Shown here: positions 26,738 through 35,488 of the stretch, in pieces | Numbering within the stretch: position 1 is the stretch's first letter | How the letters are laid out: every line of letters starts with the position of its first letter | Notes under the pieces: generated by a model | Told to the model about the DNA's origin: nothing | Databases searched by the model: none | Seen by the model: only the letters and a program-made list of their open reading frames with translations | NCBI RefSeq assembly: GCF_001956215.1 | Contig: NZ_MRTQ01000024.1 | Coordinates: forward strand, 1-64,000 | DNA from: Paenibacillus sp. FSL R5-0490 | GTDB taxonomy: Bacteria; Bacillota; Bacilli; Bacillales; Cytobacillaceae | Reading direction: 5' to 3' | Length of the DNA stretch: 64,000 nucleotides | Program-made: the position numbers and the translations under genes

Positions 26738-27667
26738 TTAATCCCTCCATTCTTTGCCGGTAAATGCGATAAACACATCTTCCAGGCTCATTTCCCGTAT
26801 GGAGACCTGTTCCACTCCGTATGAGTTTTCTTTAGTAAATTTAAATAAATCCAAAAGGGTTTCTTCCGGTTTTGATGCCCATATTTTCAGAGCCGCCCCT
26901 TCCCGTTCTGTTTTGGAAACGGAATCCAGCTCTATTGAAAACCTGTCAGCGTCCTTAGCTGCCTTTTCTCCATCAAGAAAGCTCAGTCTTATTTCCCGTT
27001 CATCCGTCAGCTTCTCAATGAGTGCGGAAGGGGTGTCGAGTGTAATCACATTCCCCTGATCCACAATGCATACCCGGTCACTCAGCTTTTCCGCTTCTTC
27101 CATGTAATGTGTCGTTAAAATGGTCGTTTTGCCTAATTCCTTAAGATGGAGAATAATATCCCATATATTTCTTCGGGCCTGCGGATCGAGGCCGGTAGTC
27201 GGTTCATCCAGAAAAATGATTTCCGGGTCACTAATCAGTGCCAGTCCAATGGCGAGCCTTTGCCTCTGGCCGCCTGAAAGCTTTTTAACGTGATTTTTGC
27301 GGTGCTCCGTCAGGTTGACAATTTCAAGAATCTCTTCCGTTGGCCGGGCATGGTCGTAAAAGGAAGCAAAAAGGTTAAGGTTTTCTTCTGGTGTCAGCAA
27401 ATCAAACATGGCACTTGACTGGGGCTGTACACCAATCTTCTTTTTTATCGAGACGGCATGTTTATTCCAATCAAGGTCACCAAAATGAATCGCGCCATTG
27501 TCAGGTGGAACCAGGCCTTCAATCATTTCCAGTGTCGTCGTCTTGCCTGCTCCATTAGGCCCTATTATGGTGAAAACTTCACCGGCTTGAACCGAGAAAC
27601 TGATATCCTGGACAGCCTTGATGGAACCAAAGGATTTTTGTAGATTCCTTACCTCTAAAACAGTCAT
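26738..27667 (-). CDS. ABC transporter ATP-binding protein
   Basis: Protein of 309 residues with Walker A GPNGAGKTT (about residues 38-46), the ABC signature LSGGQRQRLAIG, Walker B IIFLDEPTTGLD and an H-loop TTHYMEEAE. The C-terminal 80 residues form the extension seen in drug/lipid exporters (DrrA-like). It is encoded upstream of its permease on the minus strand, with a one-base gap, so the pair forms one exporter. GGGGAAAATG precedes the start. Confidence 0.92.
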   Translation of the reverse strand: MTVLEVRNLQKSFGSIKAVQDISFSVQAGEVFTIIGPNGAGKTTTLEMIEGLVPPDNGAIHFGDLDWNKHAVSIKKKIGVQPQSSAMFDLLTPEENLNLFASFYDHARPTEEILEIVNLTEHRKNHVKKLSGGQRQRLAIGLALISDPEIIFLDEPTTGLDPQARRNIWDIILHLKELGKTTILTTHYMEEAEKLSDRVCIVDQGNVITLDTPSALIEKLTDEREIRLSFLDGEKAAKDADRFSIELDSVSKTEREGAALKIWASKPEETLLDLFKFTKENSYGVEQVSIREMSLEDVFIAFTGKEWRD

Positions 27668-27828
27668 TCATTTTCCCCGCTTTCATGACAAGTTGGATGC
27701 TGGTATCCTGCAAAATTCCTAACCTTCTATTTAATACGTTGTTAATATTGAAAAAATTCACTTTTTTAGTAAACTTAACAAATATGGGACAATCAAAAAT
27801 GGATTAAAAAGTCAGGGGAGTTGTGCAG

Positions 27829-28617
27829 ATGAGAGAACTTCCAATAGCAGTTAATGATCTGCTGAATAAGTACATGAAACTATTTAATGAATATATGCCT
27901 AATCAGCTTGCAGGTCTTTATTTGCATGGATCGCTTGCACTGGATGCTTATGTAGAAGGAAGGAGCGATATTGATTTTATTGCGGTTACACATAGAGGGT
28001 TAACCCAATCAGAATTGGAAAGGGCTGAGGAGATTCATAAAATAATAGCTGACAAATATCAGTTTCCTGAGATGGATGGGGTTTATATAACTCAGAATGA
28101 TCTCGGAAAACTTGGTGAATGTTACTTTTTTAATAACGGCAAAATGAATTATGGGCATTTCCTGAATCCAGTCACCTGGTGGCTTTTAAATAAGAAGGGA
28201 ATTACCATTTATGGAGCTCTTCCGGTAATAGAGACAAATGATAGTGATTTGGTTTCATACACATATGAAAACATGAATACATATTGGGCAAATCGAATCC
28301 GGAAAATCGAGAAATCGATTGATGAAATTGCACGAGTAGCTGAATCTGAGGCTGATAAAGAAATTGAATGGACGGTGCTCGGTTTATTGCGGCAGTTTTA
28401 TACATTGAGGGAGAAGGATATTATCTCTAAGCAAGGGGCCGGGGAGTACTCCCTAAAGCATTTGCCGGAAGAATGGCACCCCATCATACTGGATGCCATC
28501 AATATTCGCAGTGGTAAAGAAGATAGACATTATGCAGAAAAGCTTGAACGAATGGAAGAGACTATTAAACTGTCAAAATATCTTATAAACCAATCAGCAG
28601 CAATCAAAAATAGGTGA
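27829..28617 (+). CDS. Aminoglycoside-adenylyltransferase-like nucleotidyltransferase
   Basis: Protein of 262 residues. LYLHGSLALDAYVEGRSDIDFI contains the nucleotidyltransferase GS and DxD metal-binding motifs, and a DUF4111-type helical C-terminal domain follows (WTVLGLLRQFYTLRE). This is the AadA/ANT(9) superfamily, but chromosomal homologues are often not resistance determinants. ATG 27829 is preferred because GGGGAG lies 8 bases upstream; the in-frame GTG at 27823 is too close. A truncated relative is at 48405. Confidence 0.8.
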   Translation: MRELPIAVNDLLNKYMKLFNEYMPNQLAGLYLHGSLALDAYVEGRSDIDFIAVTHRGLTQSELERAEEIHKIIADKYQFPEMDGVYITQNDLGKLGECYFFNNGKMNYGHFLNPVTWWLLNKKGITIYGALPVIETNDSDLVSYTYENMNTYWANRIRKIEKSIDEIARVAESEADKEIEWTVLGLLRQFYTLREKDIISKQGAGEYSLKHLPEEWHPIILDAINIRSGKEDRHYAEKLERMEETIKLSKYLINQSAAIKNR

Positions 28618-28640
28618 GCTTCCCATGATGTGAAGCTCAC
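28614..28640. terminator. Convergent hairpin
   Basis: Perfect 9-bp stem GTGAGCTTC/GAAGCTCAC. The minus-strand side runs into CTATTTTT, so it mainly serves the next gene. Confidence 0.65.
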
Positions 28641-28654
28641 TTGACTGAAGGCCG

Positions 28655-28996
28655 TTATGTTAACCTCATTGGAGTATTCAAATTATGGGAATCCCGGTAG
28701 GATCGATAAGAAACAAATCTTTTTCCATGGGAGGATCCATCCAATTGAAGAATTCGTTGATTAATTGTCTCCATATACAGAAAGTCATCATTCGCATTTA
28801 GACGGTAGAAAGTGTAGGTGTTTCCAAGGAGCTCTCTCTTTGTTATTTGTGTATCGGGATGCTGCTGGATGAATTCTGAAAGCTGCTTAACAGACACGGA
28901 AGGAATGTCTGCCATTTCATAAAGCTTCCCTTTAAGGTTTGATTTCAGCTTGTTTACGGCACTCATTGCCTTTTCTTTATATTTATTTCTGGACAT
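28655..28996 (-). CDS. Hypothetical protein (113 residues)
   Basis: A basic protein with a Lys-rich N-terminus (MSRNKYKEKAMSAVNKLKSN) and a middle segment VSVKQLSEFIQQHPDTQITK that could form a helix-turn-helix-like helical pair, then NTYTFYRLNANDDFLY. I recognise no family. AAGGAGTGA seven bases before the ATG on the minus strand supports translation. It is monocistronic. Confidence 0.65.
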   Translation of the reverse strand: MSRNKYKEKAMSAVNKLKSNLKGKLYEMADIPSVSVKQLSEFIQQHPDTQITKRELLGNTYTFYRLNANDDFLYMETINQRILQLDGSSHGKRFVSYRSYRDSHNLNTPMRLT

Positions 28997-29137
28997 GAAG
29001 TCACTCCTTCATAATGTGTTAGTAAGAATAATTTCCATTTGCAGAAAGAATAAACATTCCCGTTAGGAAAGTCAAGAATAGTAACATATGCAAAATATTG
29101 ATAAGAATGTATATGAATCAAAAGGAAGTGCATTGCT

Positions 29138-29956
29138 TTGCATAATCGAATGAATCATTTAATTCCCGATTGCGAAAATTGTTTTGGACTTTGCTGTGTG
29201 GCCCTTCCCTATGCAAAATCTGCGGACTTTGCTATGGACAAGGAAGCAGGTAAACCATGCCCCAATCTGCAGGCTGATTTTCGCTGCCAAATTCATGCCG
29301 ACCTCAGAAAAAAAGGCTTCAGGGGCTGCACCACATTTGAGTGCTTTGGTGCAGGTCAGCAAGTATCTCAAAACACCTTTAAGAATAGAGACTGGCGCAG
29401 CCATCCCGAACTTGAGAAAGACATGTTTAATGTGTTTCCTGTTATGCACCAGCTTCATGAAATGCTTTTCTACTTAACTGAAATTTTGCACTTGGAAGCC
29501 GCCGGGCCTATTCATGATGAAGTCAGGGGGATTTTGGATAAAACAGAGGATTTAACTAATATGGAACCGGATTTAATTATGGCTATCAATGTTCAGGCAC
29601 ATAGGGAAGAAGTCAATAAGCTGCTTCTGAAAGCCAGTGAGATGGTCAGGGGGAATTCAGGGTTGAATCATTCGAAGAAAAATAGCGGCCGGCGAGATTA
29701 TATCGGGGCCAAATTAAGAGGTGAGGTTTTCTGCGGGACGAATTTAAGAGGATCCTTATTTATTGCAGCTGACCTGCGCAAAGCTGATTTGAGATATACG
29801 GATCTTATTGGCGCGGACTTCAGGGACGCAGATTTAAGCGGAGCCAATCTAATGGGAAGTATTTTTCTCACACAGGCTCAGGTTAATTCAGCAAAAGGGG
29901 ATATGCATACGAAGCTGCCTAAGGGATTACAGAGACCAGAGCATTGGGTGAATTAA
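29138..29956 (+). CDS. Pentapeptide-repeat protein with N-terminal cysteine-rich domain
   Basis: Protein of 272 residues. The first 70 residues carry seven cysteines (CENCFGLCC, CPNLQADFRCQIH, CTTFECFG), arranged like a small metal or Fe-S binding module (YkgJ-like). A helical middle follows, then about 10 pentapeptide repeats (residues 185-245; LRKADLRYTDLIGADFRDAD) that would build a right-handed beta-helix. The start is TTG 29138. Function is unknown; pentapeptide folds can mimic DNA. A NUDIX gene follows 20 bp downstream. Confidence 0.8.
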   Translation: MHNRMNHLIPDCENCFGLCCVALPYAKSADFAMDKEAGKPCPNLQADFRCQIHADLRKKGFRGCTTFECFGAGQQVSQNTFKNRDWRSHPELEKDMFNVFPVMHQLHEMLFYLTEILHLEAAGPIHDEVRGILDKTEDLTNMEPDLIMAINVQAHREEVNKLLLKASEMVRGNSGLNHSKKNSGRRDYIGAKLRGEVFCGTNLRGSLFIAADLRKADLRYTDLIGADFRDADLSGANLMGSIFLTQAQVNSAKGDMHTKLPKGLQRPEHWVN

Positions 29957-29976
29957 TAGGAAAGGAGAGCTGCTGA

Positions 29977-30432
29977 ATGACACAGAACGAAATCGTGCTT
30001 GTTGCCAGTACATCAATTATACAAGATGGCAAAGTGCTGATGATCAAAGAGAATAAAGCCACAGTAAAGAATAAATGGAATTTCCCGTCCGGCCATGTTG
30101 AAAAAGGAGAAGATATCCTTGAGGCTGCCTGCAGGGAAGTTAAAGAAGAAACAGGCCTGGATGTAAAGCTGACTCATACAACTGGAATCTATAATTTTAT
30201 CAGCAGTACGGACCATCAGGTCATCTTATTTCATTTTATTGGTCAAATAACAGGGGGCTTTTTGAGCCTTCAGGAAGAAGAAATAGTCGACAGCAAGTGG
30301 GTGAATCTATCAAACTTTAAAAGCTTTAAGGACGAGGAACTTCGTGATGCCAAAGTCATCAGGCAAATTCTTGATGCCGTAAAAGCTGAACGGCTTTATC
30401 CTCTCGGACTGTTTCACACAAAGTTAAGCTGA
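29977..30432 (+). CDS. NUDIX hydrolase
   Basis: Protein of 151 residues with a complete Nudix box (Gly39 to Asp62: GHVEKGE then REVKEETGLD), which binds Mg2+ and hydrolyses nucleoside diphosphate-linked compounds. It follows the pentapeptide gene by 20 bp with GGAAAGGAG before ATG 29977, so the two are likely co-transcribed. The particular substrate is not visible. Confidence 0.9.
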   Translation: MTQNEIVLVASTSIIQDGKVLMIKENKATVKNKWNFPSGHVEKGEDILEAACREVKEETGLDVKLTHTTGIYNFISSTDHQVILFHFIGQITGGFLSLQEEEIVDSKWVNLSNFKSFKDEELRDAKVIRQILDAVKAERLYPLGLFHTKLS

Positions 30433-30501
30433 CAAGCTGAAAGGGATTTTCAGGAATTTTGTCGAAAGAATATCCTATCGAAAAAAATAGGCGGGGAATG
30501 A

Positions 30502-31629
30502 ATGGAATTTACAATTAAGAACGAATATTTTCATAAAGCAATTGGAGAAGTAAGCAGTGCAGTTTCAGCTAAGACTCCTTTTCCTATTTTGACAGGAATA
30601 AAGCTGACTGCCTGTGAGGATCATTTAACACTCACCGGAAGCAACTCGGATATTGTGATTGAAAAGGTCATCCCAGCCTCTGATGAAGGAGCCGGACTTG
30701 TCATTGAAGATACTGGAAGTGTTGTAGTAACGTCTAAATACCTGACTGAGCTCATTAACAAACTGCCTGGTGACATACATATCAAAGTGGATGAAAAGAA
30801 TTGCATGATGGTACAGTCAGACGAAATCTTCACTTCTTTAAACGGGTTTCCTGCTGAAGAGTATCCAGCACTTCCCGAAATTGAAGATTCACCAGGAATT
30901 GAATTTTCTTCTATAAAATTAATAGAAATGATAAAGAAGACCGTGTTTGCTGTTTCAAGGAATGATACGAGGCCGGCTCTCACAGGTGTGCATATGAATT
31001 TTAACGAAAATAGCTTTTCGTGTGCAGCAACTGACTCACATAGATTGGCATATCTGGAGACAAGCATCGTTTCTCCATCAAACGGCTCATTCATTATTCC
31101 GGGCTCAAGCCTTAAGGAACTTTTAAAGTTATTAGCTCATCAGGAAGAATGTGATGTACAAATCTTTCCTTCAGAGAGCTATTTAGTTTTCAAAACAAAA
31201 TCAACTATGCTCTGTTCGCGGCTTATTGAAGGCAAGTATCCGGATGTGACTGTACTTATCCCGAAGGAAGCGAAAACAGTCATAAAACTTGATGCAAAGA
31301 AACTATTAAAGGGTATTGACCGCGCCTGCCTGTTTGCCCATGACTGGAAAAACAATAATGTCCTTTTGGAGATAAAAGAAGGACCATTGAAAATATCCTC
31401 TGTTTCCTCTGCCATCGGAAAAATCGAAGAAACACAGCAACTATTAGAAATCACTGGCGTACAAGAACTATCAATTTCAGTAGATGGGAACTTTTTAATG
31501 GATGCCTTAAAAGCTATACAGGAAGAACATGTTCTTTTAAGCTTCAGCGGTTCAATGAGACCAATCATAATCAAGCCTGTCAGCGGAGAGTCTTATATTC
31601 AGCTGGTATCGCCTGTCCGCTCCTTTTAA
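30502..31629 (+). CDS. DNA polymerase III beta subunit (sliding clamp) paralogue
   Basis: Protein of 375 residues with the three-fold beta-clamp layout. Recognisable blocks are PFPILTGIKL, VFAVSRNDTRPALTGVH, AATDSHRLA, SRLIEGKYPDV, and the C-terminal SGSMRPIII ... LVSPVRSF. It differs markedly from a Bacillus housekeeping DnaN, and dnaA, recF and gyr genes are absent, so this is most likely a second clamp rather than the replication-origin dnaN. Family knowledge says the clamp tethers polymerases and mismatch-repair proteins. GGCGGGGA precedes ATG 30502. Confidence 0.88.
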   Translation: MEFTIKNEYFHKAIGEVSSAVSAKTPFPILTGIKLTACEDHLTLTGSNSDIVIEKVIPASDEGAGLVIEDTGSVVVTSKYLTELINKLPGDIHIKVDEKNCMMVQSDEIFTSLNGFPAEEYPALPEIEDSPGIEFSSIKLIEMIKKTVFAVSRNDTRPALTGVHMNFNENSFSCAATDSHRLAYLETSIVSPSNGSFIIPGSSLKELLKLLAHQEECDVQIFPSESYLVFKTKSTMLCSRLIEGKYPDVTVLIPKEAKTVIKLDAKKLLKGIDRACLFAHDWKNNNVLLEIKEGPLKISSVSSAIGKIEETQQLLEITGVQELSISVDGNFLMDALKAIQEEHVLLSFSGSMRPIIIKPVSGESYIQLVSPVRSF

Positions 31630-31650
31630 AAGTTGAATTTTATACTCGAT

Positions 31651-31694
31651 GCACCTTCCATCAGCAATAACAGCTGGCGGAGGGTGCTTTTTTG
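31651..31694 (+). terminator. Intrinsic terminator of the beta-clamp gene
   Basis: GCACCTTCC pairs with GGAGGGTGC around an inner CAGC/GCTG helix, followed by six T residues. Confidence 0.85.
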
Positions 31695-31756
31695 TGTCTT
31701 GCAATTACAAGTCTATATTTCCATTTCCACCCACTATAAAATAGTAAGGGTGAAAA

Positions 31757-31818
31757 CTTAAGAAACACACAACCAATCTTAAGAAATTCTTAAGATTTCT
31801 ATTACATTAATGTTAAGA
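31757..31818 (+). promoter_or_regulatory. Phased TTAAGA boxes, candidate response-regulator sites
   Basis: CTTAAGA occurs at 31757-31763, 31778-31784 and 31789-31795, and GTTAAGA at 31812-31818. Spacings of 21, 11 and 23 bases are near multiples of one helical turn, as for OmpR/PhoB-family tandem sites. The boxes end 54 bases before the response-regulator gene, suggesting autoregulation. Confidence 0.6.
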
Positions 31819-31871
31819 TTTTACGTTTAGTATAAAAATATGAAAACGAGCACCGTGAAAGCAGGGGGATT

Positions 31872-32564
31872 ATGGATAACTATAATGTACTTGTCGTAGA
31901 TGACGAAAAAGAGATCAGGGACGCCATAGAAATTTATCTCAAAAATGAAGGCATCACCGTTTTAAAAGCAAAGGATGGAATCGAAGCTCTGGAGATTTTG
32001 AATGAGCACCAGGTGCATCTCATCATTTTGGATGTCATGATGCCAAGGCTGGATGGCATTTCGGCTACATATAAAATTCGCGAGAAGAAAAACATCCCGA
32101 TTATCATCCTGAGTGCCAAAACAGAAGATACCGATAAAATCCTCGGGCTACAGGTTGGGGCTGATGATTATGTGACCAAGCCCTTCAATCCGATGGAATT
32201 GGTTGCCCGCGTGAAATCGCAGCTGAGAAGATATGTGACATTCGGAACATTTGAAGGAGTTAAAAAGGTCATTGATCTGAACGGCCTTATGCTCGATAAG
32301 GAAGCAAAAGCAGTGACTGTTAATGGAGAGCCGGTGAAATTGACTCCAATCGAGTATAAAATTGTGGAGCTTTTAATGACAAATGCCGGCCGCGTTTTCT
32401 CCATAGATGAAATTTATGAACGGGTATGGAACGAACCTTGCTATAACGCAGAAAATACAGTGGCGGTACATATTCGGAAAATCCGTGAAAAGATTGAAAT
32501 TGATCCGAAAAATCCGAGATATTTAAAGGTGGTATGGGGAATTGGATACAAGATGGAAAAATAG
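31872..32564 (+). CDS. OmpR/VanR-type response regulator
   Basis: Protein of 230 residues: receiver domain (about residues 1-120) with VVDDEKEIRD, the phosphoacceptor in LIILDVMMPRLDG (near Asp53), LSAKTEDTD and VTKPF. A winged-helix Trans_reg_C domain (about 135-228) ends VWGIGYKMEK. It is the first gene of an operon with the kinase and an ECF sigma gene. GGGGGATT precedes ATG 31872. It is probably autoregulated through the upstream TTAAGA boxes. Confidence 0.92.
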   Translation: MDNYNVLVVDDEKEIRDAIEIYLKNEGITVLKAKDGIEALEILNEHQVHLIILDVMMPRLDGISATYKIREKKNIPIIILSAKTEDTDKILGLQVGADDYVTKPFNPMELVARVKSQLRRYVTFGTFEGVKKVIDLNGLMLDKEAKAVTVNGEPVKLTPIEYKIVELLMTNAGRVFSIDEIYERVWNEPCYNAENTVAVHIRKIREKIEIDPKNPRYLKVVWGIGYKMEK

Positions 32565-34761
32565 ATTCATCATTGCGATGATAATGGTTTTATTCGCTTT
32601 CGGAGCAAGCGGCGTTTTGGCAGTTCTGATTAATGCAAGGGAATATGCAAACCCTGATTATTTTCACACTGGAGTGTTCAGAGGGGAAATTGATCAATAT
32701 GCCGGCTATCTGGAATTGTTTGAACTGAATAACGTAACCATAGAAAAAGCCAAAGAAGCGATAGACGTGACGGAAGAGGAAATTAATGAACATCGTTATC
32801 GTTATGGAACACTTCCTGAACAAATTGATAATATCAGAAGCCAATATGAGCCCAGGATTCAAGAGGCAAAGGATATAGAAAATAATGAATTTGCCAAGGC
32901 TTTGACCGATCAGATGAACAAAAGAATCGATGACATCACCAGGAATTTTGAAAGTGATGATCACGTCCGTCCTAAAGTAGTCAAAGAAAAAGAAGAAAAA
33001 CTTGAACAATTTTTTAAGGACAAAGAGGAGTTGCGGGAGCAGTACGATGTTTATAAGGATTCATTTTCCTATTATTTTAAGGACACTTCGACAGGTGAAG
33101 TATACACAAATTTAACTTTATCCAAGAATGAATCTCCGGATGAAGTCATGGAAAAAGAAATGCTCTATCATACCGATTATACGATGGATAAAAATTATTT
33201 CCTTCATTTTATTATGGGGGGGTATGAGGAGTTCGATCAGACACTGGTTGAATCGCAATCTGGCTACTTTAAGGGACAAATAGGCCTTGCTAAAAACCTT
33301 CCTGAATCAAATATGTTCATTGACCAGAATAATCATTTCAAACAAAAACAAGTTGTTTTATTAATTTATGGCGGTTCAGCGGTTTTAGCTGTTATCGCTG
33401 CATTGATTGCCGGCAGAAAGTCAAAGGCCCTGTCAGCTGAAATCAAAAGGTGGGAGCCTTTATACAATAAGATGCCTATTGATTTACGGATCACCTTCTT
33501 AGGTTTATCAGCAATGGGTGGCATTTTAGCACTTTTTCTGGTAAACGATTTTCTTATAGACAGCTACAACATCCTCTCGCGTGTAATTGAATTGATTATT
33601 GTTCTCCTTGGAGCATCGGTTCTTTGCGGACTGACAATTGTTCAGTTCAAATATATTGCAAGTGAATTTAAGGACTTGGAAAACGCAAAATCAGTCTTGA
33701 AAAAAAGTCTGATGTATAGGGCGGCCAGCGGTTTAAAAACCAGCCTCCAGGAAGCTTTTTTAAACCGGAGCACAGGAACGCAGCTGTTTGTTGTTCTATT
33801 AATCATCTTTGGAATGGGAATAGGTTCCATTATCATGTTCTTCCACCCGCTGTTTGTCCTGTTTTATGTACTGGTTTTAGCTTTTGCAGGTATTCCTCTT
33901 GTTATGGGCCTGGTCAAACGTGTTGGCTATTTCAACCGTATTGTTGAGACTGCAGATGAATTGGCTTCAGGCCAAATGGGACAGGACTTGCCGGTTAAAG
34001 GAAAAGGCGTTCTGGCTTCACTCGCAGGAAACATGAATGTATTGAAGCAGGGCGTAAAAACGTCCCTTAGCGAACAGGCAAAAAGCGAAAGGCTTAAAAC
34101 GGAACTGATAACAAACGTCAGCCATGATTTAAGGACACCTTTGACATCCATTATTACGTACACGGAGCTGCTGAAGTCAGGCGAGGTATCAGAAGATGAT
34201 CGCTCTGCCTACCTTGAAATCATTGACCGGAAATCTAAACGGTTAAAAGTTTTGATTGATGATTTATTCGAGGTCTCAAAGATGGCAACCGGCAATATTG
34301 AGCTTCGAAAAGAAAGAGTAGACCTGGTCCAGCTGCTGCAGCAGGCGCTTGCAGAGCATGATAATGCCATTAGGGAATCGAATCTGCAGTTCCGCGTCAT
34401 CAAGCCTGATCATCCGGCAATCGCCAATGTGGATGGCCAAAAGCTCTGGCGCGTGTTTGATAATTTAATAGGCAATATCCTTAAATATTCATTGGAACAT
34501 TCACGGGTCTATATTGCCATTGCAAAAGTCAAAGGCCAGGCAGTCATTACGTTTAAAAATGTTTCCAAATACGAGCTCGATGACCAGAGTGAAGAATTGT
34601 ATGAGCGATTTAAGCGGGGAGATAAATCAAGGCATACAGATGGTTCTGGGCTGGGGCTCGCCATTGCCAAGTCGATCATTGACCTTCATGAAGGGAATCT
34701 TGAAATAGATACAGATGGTGATTTGTTCAAGGTGAGCATTTCGCTGAAATTAGAGGAGTAA
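32542..34761 (+). CDS. Large membrane sensor histidine kinase, VanS-like
   Basis: Protein of 739 residues. An N-terminal anchor (about residues 8-28) is followed by a charged, coiled-coil-prone extracytoplasmic domain to about residue 270. Then come several membrane helices (near 275, 320, 350, 415 and 435), a HAMP-like region, and the kinase core with SHDLRTPLTS (phosphorylatable His near 528), N box DNLIGNILKY and G box GSGLGLAIAKS. It starts at TTG 32542, overlapping the regulator gene by 23 bases. The signal is unknown; its multi-helix membrane part hints at envelope sensing. Confidence 0.9.
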   Translation: MDTRWKNRFIIAMIMVLFAFGASGVLAVLINAREYANPDYFHTGVFRGEIDQYAGYLELFELNNVTIEKAKEAIDVTEEEINEHRYRYGTLPEQIDNIRSQYEPRIQEAKDIENNEFAKALTDQMNKRIDDITRNFESDDHVRPKVVKEKEEKLEQFFKDKEELREQYDVYKDSFSYYFKDTSTGEVYTNLTLSKNESPDEVMEKEMLYHTDYTMDKNYFLHFIMGGYEEFDQTLVESQSGYFKGQIGLAKNLPESNMFIDQNNHFKQKQVVLLIYGGSAVLAVIAALIAGRKSKALSAEIKRWEPLYNKMPIDLRITFLGLSAMGGILALFLVNDFLIDSYNILSRVIELIIVLLGASVLCGLTIVQFKYIASEFKDLENAKSVLKKSLMYRAASGLKTSLQEAFLNRSTGTQLFVVLLIIFGMGIGSIIMFFHPLFVLFYVLVLAFAGIPLVMGLVKRVGYFNRIVETADELASGQMGQDLPVKGKGVLASLAGNMNVLKQGVKTSLSEQAKSERLKTELITNVSHDLRTPLTSIITYTELLKSGEVSEDDRSAYLEIIDRKSKRLKVLIDDLFEVSKMATGNIELRKERVDLVQLLQQALAEHDNAIRESNLQFRVIKPDHPAIANVDGQKLWRVFDNLIGNILKYSLEHSRVYIAIAKVKGQAVITFKNVSKYELDDQSEELYERFKRGDKSRHTDGSGLGLAIAKSIIDLHEGNLEIDTDGDLFKVSISLKLEE

Positions 34762-34776
34762 GGGAAGAGGGGAATT

Positions 34777-35277
34777 ATGGATATTGCAGTACTGTATTCC
34801 TGCCATTATAAACGGCTATATCATATATGCTTTTCGATGACAAGAGACGCATATCTTGCAGAAGATATCGTTCAGGAAACGTTTATTAAAGCCATGAAGA
34901 AGGCGGAAACAATTATAGATGAAGAAAAAGCAGGGGCATGGCTGTCTGTCATTGCCAGAAGAACCGCACTGGATATGATTCGGCGGGAAAAGCGGAAGGC
35001 TGCAGTGCCGATGGAGCAGGACACTCTTGAAAGCTTCTGCCTCATTACAAAGCAAGATGTCGAACAGGAAGTGGAATCATGTTTTGCGCTTAAGGAAATC
35101 AAGTCAGCCATCAGACAGCTTGCATCGAACTACCAGGAAGTGCTTTTGCTCAAGGTTGATGGAGGATTAAAAGAGCAGGAAATTGCCAATGTTCTAAATT
35201 TAAAGCCTTCAACTGTTAAAACCAGAATTTTCAGGGCAAGAAAACAGATGAGAGCTTTGACGGGATTAGGAGCTTAA
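34777..35277 (+). CDS. ECF-type RNA polymerase sigma factor
   Basis: Protein of 166 residues with sigma region 2 (DAYLAEDIVQETFIKAMKKA and WLSVIARRTALDMIRREKR) and region 4 (YQEVLLLKVDGGLKEQEIAN followed by PSTVKTRIFRARKQ). It follows the kinase gene by 15 bp, with a GGGAAGAGGGG site, and a terminator follows it. No anti-sigma gene is present on either side, so control is probably through the two-component system and transcription of the operon. Confidence 0.9.
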   Translation: MDIAVLYSCHYKRLYHICFSMTRDAYLAEDIVQETFIKAMKKAETIIDEEKAGAWLSVIARRTALDMIRREKRKAAVPMEQDTLESFCLITKQDVEQEVESCFALKEIKSAIRQLASNYQEVLLLKVDGGLKEQEIANVLNLKPSTVKTRIFRARKQMRALTGLGA

Positions 35278-35281
35278 TTGA

Positions 35282-35328
35282 AAGAGAGAGTTGACCAAGT
35301 TTTCTTACGGGTCTGCTCTCTTTTTTAT
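35282..35328 (+). terminator. Intrinsic terminator of the TCS-sigma operon
   Basis: Imperfect stem of AAGAGAG and TGACC with GGGTC and CTCTCTT, followed by six T residues. Confidence 0.8.
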
Positions 35329-35488
35329 TTTTAAACTATTCGAATAATTGAGAAAATAATGTTTAAACTATGTATAACAGGGTATTCGCCAACCAGAGTC
35401 TACTATTTTCCATAATTACACCAAATAGGATAACTTCACCTAATTTTGTAAACAATAGTAACGTTCTGAAAGGAAGGGATGATTCAAT

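Noticed and set aside
35330..35488. Fnr box upstream of narG
   Set aside because: I looked for TGTGA-N6-TCACA on both strands and found no convincing match.
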